64,000 nucleotides of DNA. Origin: Aliiglaciecola sp. 3_MG-2023. GTDB lineage: Bacteria > Pseudomonadota > Gammaproteobacteria > Enterobacterales > Alteromonadaceae. The DNA is taken from NCBI RefSeq assembly GCF_030548205.1, contig NZ_JAUORV010000019.1:1-64000 (forward strand), written 5' to 3'. A program made the translations under genes and the position numbers. Numbering within the stretch: position 1 is the first letter of the stretch; every line of letters begins with the position of its first letter. A model generated the notes under the pieces. The model saw only the letters and a list, made by a program, of their open reading frames with translations. It was not told the DNA's origin and made no database searches. Positions 1 to 9,059 of the stretch are shown in pieces.

Positions 1-76
1 CCCCCTTAGCTCAGTTGGTTAGAGCGACGGACTGTTAATCCGCAGGTCCCCCGTTCGAGTCGGGGAGGGGGAGCCA
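1..76 (+). tRNA. tRNA-Asn (GUU), first copy, missing base 1
   Basis: Cloverleaf with anticodon GTT inside ACTGTTAATC, the TTCGAGT T-loop and an encoded CCA end. Comparison with the second copy shows that the first base of the acceptor stem (T) lies just before the window, so this copy is cut by one base. From base 2 to the CCA it is identical to the copy at 98-174. Asn identity follows from the GUU anticodon. Confidence 0.95.
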
Positions 77-97
77 ACTTCAACGACACAATTTGAT

Positions 98-174
98 TCC
101 CCCTTAGCTCAGTTGGTTAGAGCGACGGACTGTTAATCCGCAGGTCCCCCGTTCGAGTCGGGGAGGGGGAGCCA
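98..174 (+). tRNA. tRNA-Asn (GUU), second copy
   Basis: Complete 77-base tRNA with a 7-bp acceptor stem (TCCCCCT pairing with AGGGGGA), anticodon GTT, a CCCCG/CGGGG T-stem around TTCGAGT, discriminator G and encoded CCA. It lies 21 bases after the first copy, so the two are probably cotranscribed and processed from one precursor. The spacer (77-97) carries no obvious signal. Confidence 0.96.
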
Positions 175-325
175 AATCTCCTAGCTCTATCTCTCAGTGT
201 CATTTTAAGTAATAAGTAGGCTAAATATTGGCCAACATAACCTTATAAATATCAAGTTGTTAATCGGTCTGTAAACAGAGATAATAGACGCCGTTTGCAT
301 CATCGTTAGGCGTTACACATATCAA

Positions 326-907
326 ATGAGTGAATTTTTAGTTTTATTGGTAGGTACAGTACTAGTAAATAACTTCGTATTGGTCCAATTTTTGGGCTTA
401 TGCCCGTTTATGGGCGTGTCTAATCGTTTAGAAACAGCGATTGGTATGTCTATGGCCACAACCTTTGTACTCACTCTTGCCTCTTTAACCAGTTATTTAG
501 TCGAGCACTATGTCCTTCAACCCTTGGGAATGGGCTACCTGCGGACCCTAAGTTTTATTCTGGTCATTGCAGTGGTCGTCCAATTTACCGAAATGGTGGT
601 TCACAAAACAAGTCCTACGTTGTATCGCTTATTAGGCATTTTCTTACCGCTGATTACGACCAATTGCGCAGTATTAGGTGTTGCACTGTTAAACGTGAAT
701 CAAGATCATAATTTTGTCGAATCCGTTATTTATGGTTTTGGCGCAGCTGTGGGCTTTTCCTTGGTGTTGATTCTCTTTTCTGCGATGCGAGAACGATTAG
801 CTGCTGCCAATGTCCCCTCTCCTTTTAAAGGAGCTTCTATTGCCATGATTACTGCAGGCTTAATGTCAATGGCATTTATGGGCTTCACAGGATTGGTGAA
901 GTTTTAA
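326..907 (+). CDS. rsxA: Ion-translocating electron transport complex subunit A (RsxA/RnfA)
   Basis: Integral membrane subunit of the Rnf/Rsx complex, which couples NADH:ferredoxin electron transfer to ion gradients and, in enterobacteria, keeps SoxR reduced. The 193-residue product has the family length and six hydrophobic segments. It carries the family signatures [15 protein letters not shown] near residue 20 and [16 protein letters not shown] near residue 110; the conserved Cys residues in these are linked to an intramembrane Fe-S cluster in the family. It is the first gene of rsxABCDGE and overlaps rsxB by one base (TAATG). No strong ribosome binding site precedes the ATG. Assignment is secure from sequence and operon order. 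Confidence 0.96.
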   Translation: MSEFLVLLVGTVLVNNFVLVQFLGLCPFMGVSNRLETAIGMSMATTFVLTLASLTSYLVEHYVLQPLGMGYLRTLSFILVIAVVVQFTEMVVHKTSPTLYRLLGIFLPLITTNCAVLGVALLNVNQDHNFVESVIYGFGAAVGFSLVLILFSAMRERLAAANVPSPFKGASIAMITAGLMSMAFMGFTGLVKF

Positions 908-1461
908 TGACCCTAATAATCGCACTTACCGTAATTGGAATCATGGCGCTAATTTTTGGCGCTATTTTAGGCTACGCTGCGATTCGCTTTCGAGTTGAAA
1001 GTGACCCCCTAGTTGAACAAATAGACGCCTTGTTACCGCAAACCCAATGTGGACAATGTGGTTTCCCGGGTTGTCGCCCTTACGCTGAGTCTATTGCCAA
1101 TGGTGATGACATTAATAAATGCCCTCCAGGTGGTGATGCGACGATCAAACAGTTGGCAGACTTAATGGGAGTGGAAGCTAAACCTCTCGATGCAGCCCAT
1201 GGACAAGAAGATGTGAAAAAGGTCGCCTTTATTCGTGAGGACGAATGTATTGGTTGCACTAAGTGTATTCAAGCATGTCCAGTCGATGCAATTATTGGCG
1301 CGGCAAAGCAAATGCATACGGTGATTCAAGACGAATGCACGGGGTGTGATTTATGTGTTGATCCCTGCCCTGTTGATTGTATCGATATGATTCCAATAGC
1401 GCAGAATACTTCTTCATGGCAATGGCAGCTCGATGCTATTCCAGTAAAACAAGTCAATTGA
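907..1461 (+). CDS. rsxB: Electron transport complex subunit B, iron-sulfur protein (RsxB/RnfB)
   Basis: Membrane-anchored polyferredoxin that passes electrons within the Rnf complex. Residues 1-25 form one hydrophobic anchor. A [4Fe-4S] motif follows with cysteines 48, 51, 56 and 72 (CGQCGFPGC plus a later Cys). Two ferredoxin-type clusters then use C114/117/120/124 and C144/147/150/154 ([12 protein letters not shown] and [12 protein letters not shown]). The 184-residue length is normal for the family. Its start overlaps the rsxA stop (translational coupling), and its TGA stop at 1459-1461 lies against the ribosome binding site of rsxC. Confidence 0.96.
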   Translation: MTLIIALTVIGIMALIFGAILGYAAIRFRVESDPLVEQIDALLPQTQCGQCGFPGCRPYAESIANGDDINKCPPGGDATIKQLADLMGVEAKPLDAAHGQEDVKKVAFIREDECIGCTKCIQACPVDAIIGAAKQMHTVIQDECTGCDLCVDPCPVDCIDMIPIAQNTSSWQWQLDAIPVKQVN

Positions 1462-1472
1462 GGAAGAGTAAA

Positions 1473-3872
1473 TTGTATTCTGACTATGACCATATTTTAC
1501 AACGCTTAAATCAAGGCCGATTGTGGGACTTCCACGGTGGCGTGCATCCGCCCCAACTCAAATCACTTTCAAACACAAAAGCCATTGAAACCATAACAAT
1601 GCCTAAAACACTGTATGTTATGGTTAAACAACATATAGGTGTAGAAGGCGGCTTGTTGGTCAAAGAGGGAGACAGAGTTCTCAAAGGGCAAGCGTTAACT
1701 CACAGTACCAACCCCTTTTCTGTCCCAGTACATGCGCCTACATCAGGTTATGTGAGCCATATTGGACCTCATGTATCAGCTCACCCTTCCGGCTTGCCAG
1801 AGCTTGCCATAGAAATTAGCACCGATGAGTTCGAAACTTGGGCTCCTCTGAAACCCATCTTAGACTATCAACAGAAGCCTAAATCCAAAATTGTAGAAGC
1901 CATTTGCAATGCCGGCATTAGTGGTATGGGGGGCGCGGGTTTCCCAACACACATTAAGTCGTCACCAAAGAAAAATGTAGAATTTTTGATTATCAATGGT
2001 GTGGAATGTGAACCTTATATCACTTCTGATGATCGATTGATGCGTGAACATGCATGGCAAATTCGCCAAGGTATCGATATTTTGGTGCATTTACTGTCAC
2101 CGAAACTGGTGATAATCGCCATAGAGGATAACAAACCTGAAGCCATTGAGGCCATGCAAGTTGCTTGTCAGGAAAATGCAAAGTACAGAGTAATTTCCAT
2201 TCCCACTAAGTATCCCGCTGGCGGTGAAAAACAACTTATCCAAATTTTAACCAATCGTGAAGTGCCTGGTAACGGCTTGCCTATAGATGTGGGTGTGATA
2301 ATGCAAAATGTTGGCACCTGTTTCGCCATTGCCGACGCCATTTTTACTGGGACTCCCCTTATACGACGCGTGGTGACCTTAACTGGACAGGCATTTAAGC
2401 GCCCGCAGAATATTTGGGCGCCGATAGGAACGCCGATCTCACATTTATTGGAAGTGGGTCATTATAAAGCCCATAAACAACGGGCGAGGAAACTCATTAT
2501 GGGGGGGCCGATGATGGGCTTTGAAACCATTAATGATCAAGTCCCCGTTGTTAAAATAACCAATTGCATTTTGGCTCCATCGGCAGCCGAAATTCAAGAG
2601 CCTAATTCAGAACAACCTTGTATTCGCTGTAGTGCATGTGCAGATGCTTGCCCTGCGACTTTACTGCCACAACAATTGTTCTGGCATAGCCAAGCTAAAG
2701 AATATGAAAAAGCCGAAGAACAGAACCTGTTTGATTGCATTGAATGCGGTGCTTGCGCCTACGTCTGTCCTAGTGAGATCCCATTGGTTCACTATTATCG
2801 CATTGCCAAAGCCGATATACGCACCCAAGCACAAGAAAAAGCGCAAGCAGATAAGGCTAGGATAAGATTCGAAGCACGTAAAGAACGCTTAGAACGAGAG
2901 CAAAAAGAGCGTGAAGAAAAACACGCAAAAGCGGCAGCGGCCCGCAAAAAAGCAATGAGCGAAAAAGGCAATGACGCTAAAGACAAAATTGCGGCAGCCT
3001 TAGCTCGGGCAAAAGCGAAAAAACAAGCCAATACGTCGCCATCCGATCCCCAAGACGGACCAGCTGCAACAAATGAGAGTGCGGAAAGCACGCAAACACC
3101 GCAGTCAACTAGTGCCAACAATCAGGAAACAACGAGCAAACAAGATAAAGTCGCTGCAGCAATTGCTCGCGCCAAAGCCAAACGTGCAGCGGCAAAAGAA
3201 GCCGCGGCTAGTGAAACCAGGGAGACGCCTAAACCTGACGAAGCTAAAACGACTGAAGCTGCAAAAACACACAAAGTGGCTGATGACAAGTCACCCCAAG
3301 GTAATACCGCGACTGAATCGTCATCAGCACCTGCGCGTTCCGGCAAACAAGAAAAAGTATCCATTGCCATAGCAAAAGCTAAAGCTAAACGCGAAGCGAT
3401 TAAAAAAGCACAACAAGCGGAATCCGCTGACACGGCCAAAGGTGAAGAAGGACAAGGCGATAATAGGCAAGATAATGAGCAAAATCAAAACGCTCAAGAG
3501 GATACGCCTATTGTCAATAACCACCAACAACGGCAAACAGAGAGTGCCAGTGAAGAGACGCCCGCTCCTTCGGCAAAACAAAAAGCCATAGCCGCAGCGA
3601 TCGCCAAAGCAAAAGCAAAAAAGTTAGCCAAAGCCAGTGAGAATGAAGCGTCTGAAGTCCAGTCTTCAGCCACACAAACGCCTGATGCTGCAAGCAAAGA
3701 ATCGACAAAGAGTCAGCAAGGTGAAAAATTAACTGCCGCACAAATTCGCAAACAAAAAGTAGAAGCGGCAGTGGCAAAAGCTCGAGAACAAAATCGTCTT
3801 GCGAAATTAAAGCGCGCTGAGAAAGCCGCGAAAAAGTCGTCTAGCTCAACAGCAGACAAGGATGAAAGTTAA
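1473..3872 (+). CDS. rsxC: Electron transport complex subunit C (RsxC/RnfC), probable TTG start
   Basis: Peripheral NADH/FMN-binding subunit of the Rnf complex. The frame is open from an ATG at 1377, but that start lies deep inside rsxB. A TTG at 1473 follows AGGAAGAG (1461-1468) and gives a product beginning MYSDYDHILQ just before the family motif WDFHGGVHPP, so I prefer it (799 residues). GMGGAGFPTH (about residues 151-160) is the nucleotide-binding glycine loop. Two [4Fe-4S] motifs follow: CIRCSACADACP near 383 and CIECGACAYVCP near 422. Residues from about 500 on are Ala/Lys/Glu-rich, with five degenerate repeats of the form KxxAAAIAxAKAK, as in other long gammaproteobacterial RsxC proteins. 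Confidence 0.95.
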   Translation: MYSDYDHILQRLNQGRLWDFHGGVHPPQLKSLSNTKAIETITMPKTLYVMVKQHIGVEGGLLVKEGDRVLKGQALTHSTNPFSVPVHAPTSGYVSHIGPHVSAHPSGLPELAIEISTDEFETWAPLKPILDYQQKPKSKIVEAICNAGISGMGGAGFPTHIKSSPKKNVEFLIINGVECEPYITSDDRLMREHAWQIRQGIDILVHLLSPKLVIIAIEDNKPEAIEAMQVACQENAKYRVISIPTKYPAGGEKQLIQILTNREVPGNGLPIDVGVIMQNVGTCFAIADAIFTGTPLIRRVVTLTGQAFKRPQNIWAPIGTPISHLLEVGHYKAHKQRARKLIMGGPMMGFETINDQVPVVKITNCILAPSAAEIQEPNSEQPCIRCSACADACPATLLPQQLFWHSQAKEYEKAEEQNLFDCIECGACAYVCPSEIPLVHYYRIAKADIRTQAQEKAQADKARIRFEARKERLEREQKEREEKHAKAAAARKKAMSEKGNDAKDKIAAALARAKAKKQANTSPSDPQDGPAATNESAESTQTPQSTSANNQETTSKQDKVAAAIARAKAKRAAAKEAAASETRETPKPDEAKTTEAAKTHKVADDKSPQGNTATESSSAPARSGKQEKVSIAIAKAKAKREAIKKAQQAESADTAKGEEGQGDNRQDNEQNQNAQEDTPIVNNHQQRQTESASEETPAPSAKQKAIAAAIAKAKAKKLAKASENEASEVQSSATQTPDAASKESTKSQQGEKLTAAQIRKQKVEAAVAKAREQNRLAKLKRAEKAAKKSSSSTADKDES

Positions 3873-3878
3873 TTAACC

Positions 3879-4973
3879 ATGAGTTTTAAATTTGCCAGCT
3901 CGCCCCACCAAAGAGTAAAACGTACCACAGGTCAGGTAATGCGCTTAGTAATGTATGCAGGAATTCCTGGTTTAGCGGTACAAACTTGGTTTTTCGGTTG
4001 GGGCGCATTAATCCATTTTTTGATCGCCAGTATTACAATCATTGTCACTGAAGCTGCCATTCTTGAAATGCGTAAAAAGAATTTTGAAGTGGCGATTAAA
4101 GATTGTAGCGCTTTGGTGACCGCATTTTTAATTGCGGTGAGTATTCCACCTTTTGCCCCTTGGTGGATCACAGTGATTGGCAGTATTTTTGCCATCGCCA
4201 TAGTCAAGCAATTGTATGGCGGATTAGGATTCAACTTATTCAACCCTGCAATGGCGGCATACGTCATGCTGCTCATTTCATTTCCTGTACAAATGTCGAC
4301 GTGGGCGATCCCCCAAGCATTAAGCCAATTCCCCCAATCTTTCATGGATTCCTTTAGTATTATTTTTAGCGGCTTCAGCGCTGACGGTTATAGTATTGAG
4401 CAGCTGCGAACCCATGTGGATGGTTACACCATGGCCACCCCTCTTGATGCGCTGAAAACAGCAATCTCCCAAGGAATGACAGTCCAAGAAAGTATGCAAA
4501 CCTCGGTTTTCAATAATGGCTTAGGGGTTGGCTGGTTTTGGGTAAACTTTGCATACCTTTTAGGCGGGTTGCTTTTATTAAAAGTAAACGTGATTAAATG
4601 GCATATTCCCGTTGGCATGATTGCTGGTATTAGCGTTTTATCGCTGTTTATGTACTTGATAGATGATGGGATTTACGCCAGCCCCATGTTCCATTTATTT
4701 AGTGGTGGTTTTATGTTGGGAGTCTTCTTTATTGCCACCGATCCGGTTTCCGCTACGACCACCAATCGAGGTCGTATAATTTTTGGTTTAGGAATAGGCG
4801 CTTGGGTTTATATTATTAGAACCTGGGGTGGCTATCCTGATGCCATTGCGTTTGCCGTGTTAATCATGAATATGGGTGTGCCATTAATTGATTATTACAC
4901 CCGACCACGAACATACGGTCATCGTACAGAACACAAAAATGTGATTAAAGTGAAACAGATTGATGAGGACTAG
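3879..4973 (+). CDS. rsxD: Electron transport complex subunit D (RsxD/RnfD), covalent flavin subunit
   Basis: Membrane subunit with about nine to ten hydrophobic helices and 364 residues. In the Rnf/Nqr family an FMN is attached through a phosphoester to a threonine. Here Thr187 sits in YTMATPLD, the expected motif at the same number as in the characterised proteins. A second conserved block, [17 protein letters not shown], lies near residue 285. AAGGATG upstream (within the end of rsxC) can serve as ribosome binding site. It lies 6 bases after rsxC and 3 bases before rsxG. Confidence 0.96.
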   Translation: MSFKFASSPHQRVKRTTGQVMRLVMYAGIPGLAVQTWFFGWGALIHFLIASITIIVTEAAILEMRKKNFEVAIKDCSALVTAFLIAVSIPPFAPWWITVIGSIFAIAIVKQLYGGLGFNLFNPAMAAYVMLLISFPVQMSTWAIPQALSQFPQSFMDSFSIIFSGFSADGYSIEQLRTHVDGYTMATPLDALKTAISQGMTVQESMQTSVFNNGLGVGWFWVNFAYLLGGLLLLKVNVIKWHIPVGMIAGISVLSLFMYLIDDGIYASPMFHLFSGGFMLGVFFIATDPVSATTTNRGRIIFGLGIGAWVYIIRTWGGYPDAIAFAVLIMNMGVPLIDYYTRPRTYGHRTEHKNVIKVKQIDED

Positions 4974-4976
4974 TTA

Positions 4977-5639
4977 ATGAAACAAAGTATCGTTAGCAAT
5001 GGTCTGAAACTCACCGCATTTGCTTTAGTGACAACGGCAATCATAGCGGTAACCTATGCTGTGACTGAAGATCAGATAACCGAGCAACAAATCCAAAAAC
5101 GGCTGGCTATCTTGAACGCAATCATCCCAAATTCTTTATACGATAACGACATTCACCATGATTGCACCAAAGTGATAAATACTGAATTGTTAGGCTCAAA
5201 AGACCCTCACACTGTCTATTTAGCCAGAATGAACAATGCCCCTTCTGCAGTGGCAATTGAGACAACCGTGCCAGATGGTTACAGTGGTAAAATTGAGTTA
5301 ATAGTTGGTATTAACATGCAATCGGAAGTGACAGGTGTTCGTGTTTTAGATCATAAAGAAACTCCGGGATTAGGTGACAAAATTGATATCCGTATCACTG
5401 ACTGGATTACGTCATTTACTGGCAAATCTGTAACGACTGAAAACCATAAAGATTGGCAAGTAAAAAAAGACGGTGGTCAGTTTGATCAATTTACCGGCGC
5501 AACCATTACTCCTCGGGCAGTAGTTAAAGCAGTTAAAAATGCCGTTTTATATTTTCAACAGCATCAACCGGCGCTTTTTAACGCAGCCAATGCATGTGAA
5601 GCCGAGAATAACCAGCCAGCGCGTGCTGAGGTAGAATAA
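4977..5639 (+). CDS. rsxG: Electron transport complex subunit G (RsxG/RnfG), covalent flavin subunit
   Basis: Membrane-anchored periplasmic flavoprotein of the Rnf complex. A single N-terminal helix (about residues 8-30) is followed by the FMN-binding domain. The flavin-attachment motif is [10 protein letters not shown], with Thr176 the expected modified residue. ETPGLGDKI near residue 128 is also typical. The length of 220 is close to that of characterised homologues. It is packed tightly between rsxD and rsxE. Confidence 0.95.
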   Translation: MKQSIVSNGLKLTAFALVTTAIIAVTYAVTEDQITEQQIQKRLAILNAIIPNSLYDNDIHHDCTKVINTELLGSKDPHTVYLARMNNAPSAVAIETTVPDGYSGKIELIVGINMQSEVTGVRVLDHKETPGLGDKIDIRITDWITSFTGKSVTTENHKDWQVKKDGGQFDQFTGATITPRAVVKAVKNAVLYFQQHQPALFNAANACEAENNQPARAEVE

Positions 5640-5640
5640 G

Positions 5641-6339
5641 ATGAATCAATTTAAAGAACTCAGTTGGCAAGGTTTGTGGAAAAACAACCCTGCCATAGTA
5701 CAACTGCTAGGCCTATGTCCACTGCTAGCAGTAACAATGACAGTCATCAATGGATTAGGCTTAGGTCTTGCCACAACCTTGGTATTAATTGGCTCAAACT
5801 GTACTGTGTCTTTAGTGCGTAACCTAGTACCCAATGAAATACGTATCCCTGTTTTTGTGATGGTCATTGCCGGTTTTGTCACAGTGGTGCAATTACTCAT
5901 GAATGCATATACATTCCGACTTTATGAAGCCTTGGGGATCTTTATCCCCTTGATAGTGACCAACTGTGCCATTATTGGCCGCGCTGAAGCTTATGCGTCG
6001 AAAAACCCCGTAGGTCACGCCGCTTTTGATGGTTTGATGATGGGTCTTGGCTTCACTTTAGTGCTATTGATTCTAGGCGGTATGCGAGAGCTATTAGGTT
6101 ATGGCACCCTATTCTCTGGTGCCAATTTGTTGTTTGGTGAATGGGCAAGCGTATTAAAAATAACTGTCTTTGAATCCGACAGCCCTTTCTTATTAGCCAT
6201 ACTTCCCCCTGGTGCTTTTTTGGGAATGGGATTACTTATCGCCCTTAAGAACGCTTTAGATAAACGAGTCGAATCTTGGGTTGTAAAACCCGAACAAGAT
6301 AAAGTGGTACAGCGGGCCCGAGTCACCGCAGAAAGTTAA
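5641..6339 (+). CDS. rsxE: Electron transport complex subunit E (RsxE/RnfE)
   Basis: Integral membrane subunit homologous to RsxA, with six hydrophobic helices and 232 residues. Signatures are [17 protein letters not shown] near the start and [22 protein letters not shown] near residue 105, whose Cys matches the pseudo-symmetric Cys of RsxA. The ATG follows the rsxG stop by one base. It ends the rsx operon; nth begins 13 bases later, so nth is probably cotranscribed, as in many gammaproteobacteria. Confidence 0.95.
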   Translation: MNQFKELSWQGLWKNNPAIVQLLGLCPLLAVTMTVINGLGLGLATTLVLIGSNCTVSLVRNLVPNEIRIPVFVMVIAGFVTVVQLLMNAYTFRLYEALGIFIPLIVTNCAIIGRAEAYASKNPVGHAAFDGLMMGLGFTLVLLILGGMRELLGYGTLFSGANLLFGEWASVLKITVFESDSPFLLAILPPGAFLGMGLLIALKNALDKRVESWVVKPEQDKVVQRARVTAES

Positions 6340-6352
6340 GGTAGTTGATGTT

Positions 6353-6985
6353 ATGAACAATCAGAAACGTCGGGAGATACTGACACGCTTACGGGCAGAA
6401 AACCCCGAACCCACCACTGAATTAAATTATTCTACCCCATTCGAATTACTCATTGCAGTGATTTTATCTGCCCAAGCCACTGACGTTGGCGTGAACAAGG
6501 CAACCGACAAACTTTATCCGGTAGCCAATACGCCAGAAGCCATATACGCATTGGGTGTCGATGGCTTGAAACAATACATAAAAACCATAGGTTTGTTTAA
6601 CGCTAAAGCCGAAAACGTGATCAAAACCTGTAAAATTTTAATCGACCAACATCACTCGCAAGTACCCGAAAGCCGTCAAGCCCTAGAAGCCCTGCCCGGT
6701 GTGGGACGCAAAACCGCCAATGTAGTGCTCAACACAGCTTTCGGCTGGCCGACCATCGCTGTGGACACCCACATCTTTAGAGTTTCCAACCGTACTAAGC
6801 TCGCCATGGGCAAAAATGTCGATCAGGTTGAGCAGAAACTACTCAAAGTGGTGCCTGCAGAATTTAAAGTGGATGTGCATCACTGGTTAATACTCCATGG
6901 CCGATACATCTGTGTTGCTCGAAAGCCACGTTGCGGGGCTTGTATCATCGAAGATTTGTGTGAGTTTAAAGATAAGACTGAATAA
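6353..6985 (+). CDS. nth: Endonuclease III (DNA glycosylase/AP lyase)
   Basis: Base-excision repair enzyme that removes oxidised pyrimidines and cleaves the abasic site. The helix-hairpin-helix LPGVGRKTANVV carries the catalytic Lys120, and VDTHIFRVSNR carries Asp138; both match the E. coli numbers. The [4Fe-4S] loop uses Cys187, 194, 197 and 203. At 210 residues it is full length and intact. The last gene of the rsx-nth unit, it has no clear terminator hairpin directly after its stop. Partial copies of its 3' end occur at 8682-8837 and 11448-11537, so this gene end appears to have been a repeated junction for acquired DNA. Confidence 0.97.
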   Translation: MNNQKRREILTRLRAENPEPTTELNYSTPFELLIAVILSAQATDVGVNKATDKLYPVANTPEAIYALGVDGLKQYIKTIGLFNAKAENVIKTCKILIDQHHSQVPESRQALEALPGVGRKTANVVLNTAFGWPTIAVDTHIFRVSNRTKLAMGKNVDQVEQKLLKVVPAEFKVDVHHWLILHGRYICVARKPRCGACIIEDLCEFKDKTE

Positions 6986-7129
6986 CTCCTGTCTGTTACG
7001 ATAAGAAAGCGGACGTTTGCAAGGCTTTCTAAAATCGGGCCTGAGCGAAGTATAGTACCTATAGAGGACAGCAGGCACTGCATGGCTGGCGTTAGGGGTT
7101 GTGCTGGTTACAATAATCGACTATTTACG

Positions 7130-7528
7130 CTAAGAGTTTTCTTGGCGCCTTTTGATGTTCGATAATTCGGTTTTATTTGCAAACATTGCAATTCCGTCAT
7201 CCAAACAATCTTGTTCGATAACATGGCTTAAAGCTACTTGCATTCTTTGCAACCGTTCAATTTGTTTATTAATTTCATCTAATTTTTGGTTCGCCGCATA
7301 ACGCCAATCACTATTAGTATCAGCTAGTTGAAAAAGTGATTTTATTTCTTCAAGCCTAAAGCCCGTTGATTTTGCTGCATTAATAAAGTTTATTCGCCAT
7401 AACATTGATTCACTATAGACTCGCTGGCCTGATTGACGAGAAATCTCCGGCAACAAACCAATTTTTTCATAGTATCGAAGCGTTGAAGCTGGTGTGCTCG
7501 TTTTCAGCGAAATGTCTTTTATTTTCAT
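7130..7528 (-). CDS. MerR-family transcriptional regulator
   Basis: 132 residues. The N-terminal winged helix begins MKIKDISLKTSTPASTLRYYEKIGLLP, a standard MerR helix-turn-helix with the RYYE signature. A second DNA-binding helix region follows (FINAAKSTGFRLEEIKSLF), then a coiled-coil dimerisation helix (about 80-115) and a short C-terminal tail. Only one Cys (in EQDC) is present, so metal sensing of the CueR type is not supported; a redox, aldehyde or organic ligand is more likely. It is divergent from the SDR gene at 7615 across a promoter with the stretched MerR-type spacer, so it probably controls that gene. Confidence 0.9.
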   Translation of the reverse strand: MKIKDISLKTSTPASTLRYYEKIGLLPEISRQSGQRVYSESMLWRINFINAAKSTGFRLEEIKSLFQLADTNSDWRYAANQKLDEINKQIERLQRMQVALSHVIEQDCLDDGIAMFANKTELSNIKRRQENS

Positions 7529-7545
7529 AAATTTGAATTTCTAGT

Positions 7546-7576
7546 TTGACTTAAACCATACTTTAACATTTAGGCT
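7546..7576 (+). promoter_or_regulatory. MerR-type promoter/operator of the SDR gene
   Basis: A TTGACT -35 box (7546-7551) and a TAGGCT -10 box (7571-7576) are separated by 19 bases, the long spacer typical of promoters that MerR proteins activate by DNA distortion. The spacer region holds the inverted repeat TTAAA-N6-TTTAA (7551-7566). It lies between the divergent MerR and SDR genes. Confidence 0.65.
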
Positions 7577-7614
7577 TTATGCTTCCAAATTAATGAATGA
7601 GGTTAAATGCAAGC

Positions 7615-8469
7615 ATGAATAAAAAAGTTGTGGTAATGACAGGTGCAACATCAGGTTTTGGGGCGAGTTGGTTTCATAGCCTGACGAAAGAAATTGATGC
7701 TGAGTTTTTCATTCTTGCACGCAATAAAGACAAGTTCCAGTCACTACTCACGGGTGTACCCACGAACGTTAAAAAAGATGTTCATTTTGTAGAGTGCGAA
7801 TTATCTTCTTTTGTAAGTGTTTTCAATGCTATAGGCAGCATAAAAGCACAAGTGACGTCAGTAGATATATTAATCAACAACGCTGGTATTTTTCCTAGTG
7901 ATTTACCCTGTTATAACAGTGATGCTCTTGAAATGGCATTTGTTGTGAATCATTTAGCTCCGCTTCTTATCACTCTATTATTGGAAGAAAAATTAAGAAA
8001 CGCTAATTTGTCAAAAATAGTAAATACGTCGTCATTCCAGCATTTTAACGCCAAATTGAACTTGGAGGATGTCAACTTTAAGGGTTCAGAATATAGCGCA
8101 ATGCTTGCTTATCAGAACTCGAAACTCTGTACTGTACTGTCAACACGCTACTTATCGACGTTTCTAGGTAAAAATATAAGCATAAACTGTTTTGACCCGG
8201 GCATTGTTGACACAAGTATGACACAGAAAGCTTTTCCGAAAGTACTTAGATGGACACATCCCCTTCTTCGTACTTTTTTTCGTAATGGTGCAAAGGGAGC
8301 AGAAACGGGTATTTACCTTAGTACCGAACGAAATGTCGAACAGAATACTGGTGGCTACTATAAGGATAAACGGCTTAAGCAACCCAGCTTAACTGCGCAA
8401 TCTAAGATTATTGCTTCACAATTGCATCAAATGTCAACCGAGCTTATACGTCCCTATTTGTCGCGATAG
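7615..8469 (+). CDS. Short-chain dehydrogenase/reductase (retinol-dehydrogenase-like)
   Basis: NAD(P)-dependent oxidoreductase of the classical SDR fold. TGATSGFG is the cofactor-binding loop near residue 10, NNAG follows at about 92, and the active site is formed by NTSS and YQNSK (Tyr-x-x-x-Lys). The NPG-like stretch CFDPGIVDT follows, as in the light-dependent protochlorophyllide reductase/retinol dehydrogenase-like SDRs. An in-frame ATG 18 bases upstream exists, but MNKKVVVMTG is the natural start and has GAGG 12 bases before it. The substrate cannot be read from sequence. The divergent MerR gene probably regulates it. Confidence 0.88.
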   Translation: MNKKVVVMTGATSGFGASWFHSLTKEIDAEFFILARNKDKFQSLLTGVPTNVKKDVHFVECELSSFVSVFNAIGSIKAQVTSVDILINNAGIFPSDLPCYNSDALEMAFVVNHLAPLLITLLLEEKLRNANLSKIVNTSSFQHFNAKLNLEDVNFKGSEYSAMLAYQNSKLCTVLSTRYLSTFLGKNISINCFDPGIVDTSMTQKAFPKVLRWTHPLLRTFFRNGAKGAETGIYLSTERNVEQNTGGYYKDKRLKQPSLTAQSKIIASQLHQMSTELIRPYLSR

Positions 8470-8681
8470 CGTCAATTACATACTAGCGTGAACAACAGGT
8501 TTTAACTGGGACGGTAGAGCTTACGTCTGCAATCAGGCAAAACTGGAAATAATCGACGGAAATCGAAGGTCCGTAACCTGCCTCTAAGCGGTTGGTCAAC
8601 TGAGTCCTTATCTATTTCTGCATTGGCACCAAACAGTCAATCCCGTAGATGTAAAATCGAATATCTACCTTTCTTATACTG
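8470..8681. other. Gene-free stretch between the SDR gene and nth remnant A
   Basis: No open frame with protein-like composition and no recognisable RNA. The short inverted pair GTAGAT/ATCTAC (around 8645-8668) is the only structure noticed. It probably marks the tail of the first inserted segment. Confidence 0.4.
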
Positions 8682-8837
8682 TGGCTGGCCTACCATCGCC
8701 GTGAGACCATTACCGTGGACACCCGCATCTTTAGATGTTTCCAACCGTACTAAGCTCGCCATGGGCAAAACGTCGATCAGGATGAAGATAAATGGTTTAA
8801 AGTCGTTCCCGCTGAATTTAAAGATAAGACTGAATAA
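8682..8837 (+). pseudogene. Decayed fragment of nth 3' end (remnant A)
   Basis: The sequence follows resident nth from GGCTGGCC (6743) through the TTTCCAACCGTACTAAGCTC block to GAATTTAAAG, then jumps to the final codons AAGATAAGACTGAATAA. Differences from nth are a roughly 14-base partial duplication (around 8700-8714), a lost base in the poly-A of GGCAAAA, and deletion of the region coding for the Fe-S cysteines. The jump joins two similar TTTAAAG words of nth. It cannot encode a functional enzyme. Homology to the resident gene stops at the nth stop codon (6985 equivalent to 8837). Confidence 0.9.
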
Positions 8838-8848
8838 TGTTCAGTCTT
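8826..8848 (+). terminator. Hairpin over the nth-remnant A stop codon
   Basis: AAGACTGAA (8826-8834) and TTCAGTCTT (8840-8848) form a perfect 9-bp stem with loop TAATG. The left arm is the last codons of nth. The resident nth has the left arm but not the right arm, which suggests that the inserted DNA separated nth from its original terminator. No long T run follows, so this is a weak intrinsic terminator at best. Confidence 0.55.
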
Positions 8849-9059
8849 CAAAGTAGTTAAGGAACTCATCTCGAAACCCAAATACTTGCAGTGATTTTCA
8901 ACTCGAGGCATGAATAAAATAGATTCGTCATTTAAAGCAAAACATTTGTACTATCAACTTTCCTAGTTTATATTAATTTGCGTGACGTCGGCTTATCAAA
9001 ATGCCTCTAACATTCAACTGAAACGTCGCTAACCCCAATTAAATACTGAGGAAAGCGAT
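8849..9059. other. Gene-free leader before the desulfhydrase gene
   Basis: AT-rich, with no supported gene. GAGGAAAG just before 9060 is a strong ribosome binding site for the next gene. A promoter is expected here, but no box pair stands out. Confidence 0.35.

Noticed and set aside
2661-3777. Several antisense and shifted frames inside rsxC
   Set aside because: They arise from the Ala/Lys-rich repeat composition of rsxC, which keeps other frames open by chance.
8623-8856. Open frame of 77 codons overlapping nth remnant A
   Set aside because: It reads across the decayed nth fragment in shifted phase, has no ribosome binding site and no protein-like N terminus.
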